Assembly: GCF_021134715.1 (NCBI RefSeq)
Contig: NC_060021.1
Location: 2,294,001-2,358,000, forward strand
Length of the DNA stretch: 64,000 bases
Source: Daphnia pulex
Lineage: Eukaryota > Arthropoda > Branchiopoda > Diplostraca > Daphniidae
Direction of reading: 5' to 3'
Under the pieces are notes generated by a model. The model did not search any database and was not told the DNA's origin. It saw nothing but the letters and a program-made list of their open reading frames with translations. The position numbers and the translations under genes are program-made. Numbering within the stretch: the stretch's first letter is position 1; each line of letters begins with the position of its first letter. Below are positions 58,361 to 64,000 of this stretch, in pieces.

Positions 58361-60561
58361 ATGAGAAGCCCCTTGTCGATGATTGTGGCCTTTTCGAGTT
58401 TATGGTTCGTATCGGTAACAGCAACGCCCGTCCCACAAAATTTAGACAATGATTTTCAGATACAGGTAAAAGAAGTTGAAAATTTAAACACATAAATTTT
58501 CAACATCCGTTTTCTTTTTTAAATAATACAGTCCAGCACAAATTTTATAACTGGAATGCCATTGACTGAAGAAATGAAAGGAAATTTTAACGAAATAGGA
58601 AAAGGTATTAAAAAACATATATAAATGGTATTTGCACACTTCATTTGAGTACACTTATTAGATTTTAAACTATTTTTTATTCTATGAATGGATTTCATGT
58701 AATATTTTTATGTAGAATTGATCACACAGTCTTTCCCATGGGATAAACAGGATCCTACACTGTACGAAGGTGACATTAAGCATTTTGGGGACAAAAATGC
58801 TATCTTGAGCAATAGCTATCGCTGGCCGAATGCAAAGATCCCCTATGAAATTTCAAATGCCTACAGTAAGAGCATTTTCCTGATTTTGCCCAATTTGGTT
58901 GGTCGTTGTTTAATCATGACAATTTATTTTTCATTAAAAAGCTCCCGACCAGCGAACAGTTATCGCATTTGCTATGAACGAATACCACAAATATACGTGC
59001 ATCCAGTTAGTTCCTCGAACTAGCGAAACAAATTATATAAGAATTCTTAAAAGTGGAACTGGGTATGAAAATTCAATTACATAATAATGATTTCTTTCCT
59101 AAAAGTCTACTTTGTAATTGAAAAAAAAGATGTAATAGCTGGATTGGTATGATCAATAGAGGCGCTCAAGATTTAAGTCTCGATGATGGATGCGTCTCAA
59201 AAGATTATCCAGGTATCGTCCTCCACGAACTGATGCACGCCGCTGGATTCTTCCATGAACACACTCGCCCAGATCGTGACTCGTTCGTGAGAATAGATTT
59301 TAACAATATTATTTTAAGTAAGTATAGGCTATCATTTATCATTCCACTTTCCATTTTCTTAAATGCTGAAAAATTTAAAATAGAACATCAATTTAACTTC
59401 AACAAAACCACTGCTTCGGAAGTGACTACGCTCGGTCTCCCCTACGATTACGGTAAGAATTAAGATCGCATTTTTAATATTTAAATAGAATATGACAGTA
59501 CCGCAGGCGTGAACCGCCAAGGTGATAAAGACCTAAAAAGGATGTTGAAGTAGAGGAGAACGGGGTTAATGGGTTATACTGGACATGGGTCATATTTGAC
59601 AAATGCTTAGGTTCTTAAATTTACGGGGTGAAAATTATTTCTAATTTTTATATAGAAATGAAACTTTAACATTATAAAGTAAATTTATGTTTATCGTTCA
59701 TCATTATTGTGCGTATAACTAAAAAATTAAAAAACTTGAAAGATTTTATGTTGTTTCCATTACCGCTAAATTTTGCATTTTTTATTTAAAATAATTTCAG
59801 ATATATTTAGAATATTCATCCTTTGAATGTTAAACGTAAATATATTATTTTAGGATTTTAATGTCAAGAACACTAAAATTTATGTGTAAAATACAAAAGA
59901 CATAGGGTTGGGTAAAACTGGACATTGTTTCCCAGGGTGTATTTCAACCACACTAACTATAAAATGACGAAAGAAGCTTAGTTGCCTTAGGGCCTTACTT
60001 ACAGTTAAATGGAAAATAAATTTTTAAAAAAAGGTTAGGATTAAACTAAATAATAAAAAAGACAAGAAATATTTTAAAAATTCACATTTTTGTCCAAGAT
60101 AACCTGGTTCTCTCCTAAACGCGGTATAGTGGCCGCAAAGGTTATATTGTATTTTGGGTATTATACTCCCATCGGAAATACACAATTGTAATGGATTTCT
60201 ATCGAAAAATCTATATTAAACAAAAGTTTTGCGAAAATTCAACAAATAAATGGTTGGTATATTTTTTTTACAATACTAATACACTAAAAAAATTAATGTA
60301 AGGATGAAAAACTAAATTATTGTTTAAATTTGTATGACAGATTCTGTAATGCATTACGGAAAGAATGCTTTTGCAATTGACACGACCAGACCAACAATTA
60401 TTCCTATCCCTAATGAAAACAGAAACCTAGGGAGTGATGTAAAGTTTACTTGGGTACGTATGTAAATGAAAAGATTAAAAACAAGGAAAATTATTTAAAT
60501 CTCTTATGTATAGCTGGATCTTCTCAAACTGAACACACTGTATTGTTCCCAGATCGGCTAA
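58361..60561 (+). CDS. Astacin-family zinc metalloprotease, paralog 2
   Basis: Eight exons: 58361-58465, 58532-58604, 58716-58865, 58942-59062, 59130-59317, 59384-59452, 60341-60453, 60514-60561. The joined frame is open, 288 residues. Signal peptide, YEGDI Asp-switch propeptide and catalytic domain are as in paralog 1. Zinc motif HELMHAAGFFHEHTRPDRD starts at residue 182, Met-turn SVMHY has Met239, and four conserved cysteines are present. Intron phases match paralog 1 exactly, so this is a gene duplication. The ancestral acceptor of intron 5 has lost its AG and the next AG (59382-59383) gives an in-frame product four residues shorter. That intron is 66 bases with no stop, so retention would also be in frame. 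Secreted endopeptidase; probably functional. Confidence 0.93.
59551..60117. mobile_element. MITE-like insertion in intron 6 of astacin 2
   Basis: The left end TAGAGGAGAACGGGGTTAAT and the right end AACCTGGTTCTCTCCTA are imperfect inverted repeats. Intron 6 is 888 bases here against 236 in paralog 1, and the extra length roughly equals this segment. No coding capacity is seen. Confidence 0.6.
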
Positions 60562-62483
60562 ATCTGAAAAATCGGCAAAGTCACAATTCACTGTGCATTA
60601 CTTTCGATCCATTATTTTTTTCAGTGTGCTTTGACAGCATACAGCAGTAATGCATTTTTATACATAAGCAAAAAATACAGAGCACAATTTTAATACAGAG
60701 CAAAAATTAAACTTTCTTGCTCTTTTTTTTCAAACTAATGCAACATAACAGGAAAAAGTTATTTAAGATTTAGAAAATAAAAAAAGTGGGCAAATCGTCC
60801 CAGGCGTGGGGCGGATTGCCCATACTAGTGGGGTATTTTGGGCCCTGCATTTCTTATGGGAAATACACTTCCTAGCTAAACCTATCAGTAAACTCAAATT
60901 TTTAATGTGATATTGATAAATAAATGACCAGATAGACATAAATACAATAAATAGTGTCTTAGTAACAGTTGTTTTGAAAATATTTAAAAACTAATTATTA
61001 GTGCCTGTACCACTTTTAATAAGGCAAATTGCCCCTACGTTGCAACGCATTCTCGCCCCGAACAAGGGGGTCAATAAAAATCATGAAATATCTATACTTT
61101 TTATTTTTAGAATAATTTAAAAAATAAGGGTTAAAAAGACAAGATAGCATTTAATGTTTTTAAATTGATTAATATAGTCAATAATTCATTCGTAACTTGA
61201 GTACGGACTACACCATTTTTGGATAGAAAATTTATTTATTTTGCATTCAAGAACCAATTGCCGTATTTCGACAATTTTTTTAAGAAGTGGCTTTTTACTC
61301 TTAATGTCCTTGAATTTTTTCAAATTGCTAGTGCAATTGAGTTACACAAAAAATAAATTAGTGCATTTTTCCCCACAGCCATTTCGCCCCACTCTCCCCT
61401 AAATATATTCAGTGAAGAACACCGAATAATACAAGCTATATATTTTTAACTTGTGTATTATATATTTGTTTCAATGTATTCTTTATGTATCTTCAATTTA
61501 TTCTCGAAAAATTTAAAGGGTTTGTGCAGAGATAAACAGAGATTGGACTCAGAAAGGGGAAGCCAGGTAGACTCAATGGACGACAGTCGCAGTCCTACGG
61601 GCGTGCTCAGAACTAACGCTTTTTGCCAGATTTCTTTAAAAATTCTTCATGCGAACCTCCCGTTGGTAAAATTGAAACACTGAGCAACGTCTAGCGCGAA
61701 TCGGCCTCCAAATCTAGCACACCAATCATTTCTTGGCCTCCATAACTAGCAAACTAGAAATTGAGGGTGGGTAGGGAAAGAATACTAATTGTTTTAAAAA
61801 ATCGTGACTCGCGGGTGCCATAGAAGAAACGCAGATATTTTTTAAAGACCGTTTGCGTTTCTCTAGCATTTCCCAGTGAGTCACAATTTGAACCTAAAGT
61901 AAGCCCATTTACATATGGGCCTCTCTACTGTCCGGACACTTTTGCCTCGGACAAAAACCTACCCTTTGCATTATTTTAAAATTCAACAAAAAATTATGGT
62001 TGTTCCTGGCACCCGAGAGTGTTGAAGTAATTCAAACAAGTCGTGCCTCAAAGAAATCTCCGCTGCCAACTAAGTTGCCGAACCCCAGCGAAGGCATGAT
62101 TCCTGAAAGGTTGCTGTTTAACCCTAATCCCCTTGTCTGTCAGCTGAAAGCCTCGTTTTCATGTTCCAAGACTCTCTTACTTTCCTGACTTGTTCAAGAG
62201 AAGACTATCTCTGTTTCGTTAACTGAATTAGTGCATTATTCCACACACTTGATAAAGGTAACTTGTCCTTCCATCCATGTGTTAAATACAATGCATTTAT
62301 TTCTGACCACAATCTGACAGTCATTTTACATCAACAGAGAGAACCTACGAAAAAATGTTCATTCAAATCGAATGAAAATTTGACCACTTTTCGCCTTGCG
62401 AAAACATTGGTTTCCTATAAGGTTCTCTTGGATGTCCGGACACTTTCGGTGCCTACTGTATAAAAAATAGTACAAAAAACTTG
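60562..62483. other. Region downstream of astacin 2, repeat remnants
   Basis: No gene recognised. Likely poly-A signal AATAAA near 60776. TCCGGACACTTT occurs at about 61931 and 62437 in direct orientation, reminiscent of Tc1/mariner ends, but without an inverted partner. The open frames at 61453-61683 and 62000-62188 lack recognisable domains. Confidence 0.5.
60785..61402. mobile_element. Possible MITE-like element with GTGGGGC ends
   Basis: GTGGGGCGGATTGCCC near the left end and CATTTCGCCCCACTCTCCCC at the right end are weakly inverted. The interior is AT-rich and non-coding. The boundaries are uncertain. Confidence 0.35.
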
Positions 62484-62549
62484 ACGTCGACAAAAATGAT
62501 GCAAAACAGGTGACTAAGGTGACTACACTTGGACTCCGATACGATAACG
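62484..62549 (+). pseudogene. Astacin exon 6 relic (third paralog)
   Basis: Translation gives DKNDAKQVTKVTTLGLRYDN followed by a GTAAGAA donor, matching exon 6 of both astacins (VTTLGLPYDY then GTAAGAA). The following intron-like sequence (ACCACCAAGATAATAAAGACCTAA) also resembles intron 6 of paralog 2. No zinc-motif exon upstream and no Met-turn exon downstream was found, so only a fragment remains. Confidence 0.75.
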
Positions 62550-62708
62550 GTAAGAAATAAATTTCCATGGTAACCACCAAGATAATAAAGACCTAATTAA
62601 GAGATATATTGACGTAACAACAATAGCGACCGCAACATCAATATGTTTTTTAGGCTTTTAAAATTCCGTGGAATTCCACTATGGTAGGGGCAGCGTTCGA
62701 AAGATCAA

Positions 62709-62752
62709 TTGCGATTTAAATCGAAAATGATTTAAATCGCGATTTAAATCAA
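62709..62752. repeat. GATTTAAATC palindrome cluster
   Basis: Three GATTTAAATC-type units, two of them forming a perfect 22-bp palindrome at 62729-62750 around a central CGCG. Such arrays are often seen at the ends of DNA transposons. No matching distant end was found in the window. Confidence 0.7.
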
Positions 62753-63220
62753 CTGGTCTGTGATTTTGATTTTGATCTAAGTCACTTTTTTTAATTTTTT
62801 TGTGTGATTTTATGATTTTAAATCACATTTTCACAAATTAAAATCATTTTTTAGATTTCTGCCGACAGGCAGAGCTATAGTTGACATCTATAACTCTGCG
62901 ACAGGTGACAGATAACAAAGATTTTGTCAAATTGGCAATATTGCACAATAATTTTTTTCCATATTAAACATCGGCTACTTATAAATCCTGTCACTTCTGT
63001 TACTGTCTTGTCAATTCTGTCATATCCGTGTGTCAGATTCAGATAGTGATGCTACTGTTAATCAAGCTACGGTTGTTCAGTGGTTTCAGATAGGGATATT
63101 AAGCAAGCAGCTTCAAGCAGCTACTTCAAATTGGCAGCGCCACTTTAAGGTTTATAGTTATAAAACTAAACTTATTAATATTTAAGTCACGCATTAATGT
63201 TACATCTGTCATTAAATTAG

Positions 63221-63478
63221 ATCCATAAAAAGGAATATATTAAGTATTTAGAAGAACTAGCCATCTTAAATCAAGCCAAAGCTCAGAAGAGCAAGAGAGT
63301 TGAGACACCATCCAAGACGCGATTGTGTGATGAGCAGAAACAAGCTCTTAAGATTAAAAAAAAGAAGAATTCTTCGCACGAAAATCAACCAAATTACCAA
63401 AAACTGTACAAGACTGTTTACACCAATCTAGGGGAGGGGGGGTTAGTTGTCAGGTGCATTTTTCCTGAATTTTTTTGA
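63221..63478 (+). other. Lysine-rich open frame after an AG acceptor (possible exon)
   Basis: An 85-codon frame without ATG begins directly after ATTAAATTAG. It contains KEYIKYLEELAILNQAKAQ and a LysLys-rich stretch, predicted as helical and basic. Its last ~13 codons lie in the foldback element that starts at 63439. I do not recognise it; it may be a transposase or host exon fragment, or chance. Confidence 0.3.
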
Positions 63479-63765
63479 ATATTTTGAATACTACTGGTAA
63501 AATGAATGAATGAATCAGATTCAGATTTAAATTCTCTATGAATTGATCGTATTTGTTTACAATGTTCAATTACACGAAATTGTGAAATTGAGAAAAACTG
63601 CAAAAAAAAAGTCTGCCAACTTGCCCCACCTACGGGGTAAGTTGGCTGCTGACGATTCTCCATTGCTCCAACATTTCTAGTTCGAATTTTGAAAACTTGC
63701 AACTCAGCACCTGGTGAGAAATCCGTATGGCAACATGCCCCTCAAAATTTCTGACAACTAACCCC
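63439..63765. mobile_element. Foldback MITE-like element with nested hairpin
   Basis: The ends GGGGTTAGTTGTCAG (63439-63453) and CTGACAACTAACCCC (63751-63765) are perfect inverted repeats of 15 bases. Inside, GCCAACTTGCCCC and GGGGTAAGTTGGC form a second perfect hairpin (63615-63646). The 94-codon minus-strand frame across it (63418-63702) is read through the repeat and is unlikely to be a gene. Confidence 0.8.
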
Positions 63766-64000
63766 ACAGGGTGCTTTTCGAACAAATAAATTGACAACTA
63801 AATAACTTTTAAATGTATAAATGTCGGGTTTCTTTTAAAAATAAGACAAATATTAATTCTATTTGGCTAATGGGTTTTCTGACACTCTTAGAGTTTTATA
63901 CTATGAGAAAAATAAAAAGTGCTGAGAGGCCCAATAAAACTTTTTGCCGTTTTCTTTTCTTCTTGCTATAACTCCTGTTGGGGAAGTCGTATACTTTTGA

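Noticed and set aside
61923..62458. Possible Tc1/mariner element suggested by TCCGGACACTTT at both ends
   Set aside because: The two motifs are in direct rather than inverted orientation and no transposase remnant lies between them.

Overview
The window looks like nuclear DNA of an arthropod, most likely a branchiopod crustacean such as Daphnia. This is inferred from secreted proteases built of many small exons with short GT-AG introns (about 55-260 bp), from crustacean-type minimal astacins, and from a mixed load of DIRS, LINE and foldback elements. No species identity is claimed. Nothing resembles bacterial organisation.

Bases 1 to about 33,100 hold no coding region I can support. The sequence is rich in polypyrimidine/polypurine tracts, CTATAG/TATATA motifs and microsatellites, and reads like a long intergenic or intronic domain. 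Its one sizeable structure is a non-coding repeat of about 1.3 kb present twice in direct orientation (2299-3650 and 19850-21155).

Bases 33,100-45,540 are a nest of transposable elements. A DIRS-type tyrosine-recombinase retrotransposon (35113-39714, minus strand) keeps its inverted terminal repeats, its internal complementary region, a gag-like ORF and an uninterrupted recombinase ORF, but its RT/RNase H region is broken. It sits inside a small foldback element with arms 34940-35112 and 39790-39972. That in turn lies between two oppositely oriented copies of a LINE 5' region (33690-34265 and 40225-40405), one of which carries zinc-knuckle gag remnants. A second LINE (40913-45540, minus strand) is 5'-truncated and carries gag, endonuclease, RT and RNase H remnants.

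Bases 45,540-62,600 are an AT-rich cluster of secreted-protein genes. It contains a small PAN/apple-like protein (46151-46465, minus), an intact eight-exon astacin zinc metalloprotease (47806-49752, plus), an S1 serine-protease-like gene on the opposite strand (51752-55241, 5' end not found) with a roughly 300-residue Thr-rich repeat between its two beta-barrels, a second intact astacin (58361-60561, plus), and an exon relic of a third astacin (about 62484-62549). The two astacins share an upstream region of about 350 bp ending in a TATA box, and upstream of the second gene this region is tandemly duplicated. The proteases plausibly form a digestive or otherwise secreted cluster, but that is inference.

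The last 1.5 kb holds foldback repeats and one unexplained lysine-rich open frame. The observations most worth checking are the mucin-like insertion and altered active-site region of the serine protease, the astacin promoter duplication and intron-boundary shift, and the decay pattern of the DIRS element.
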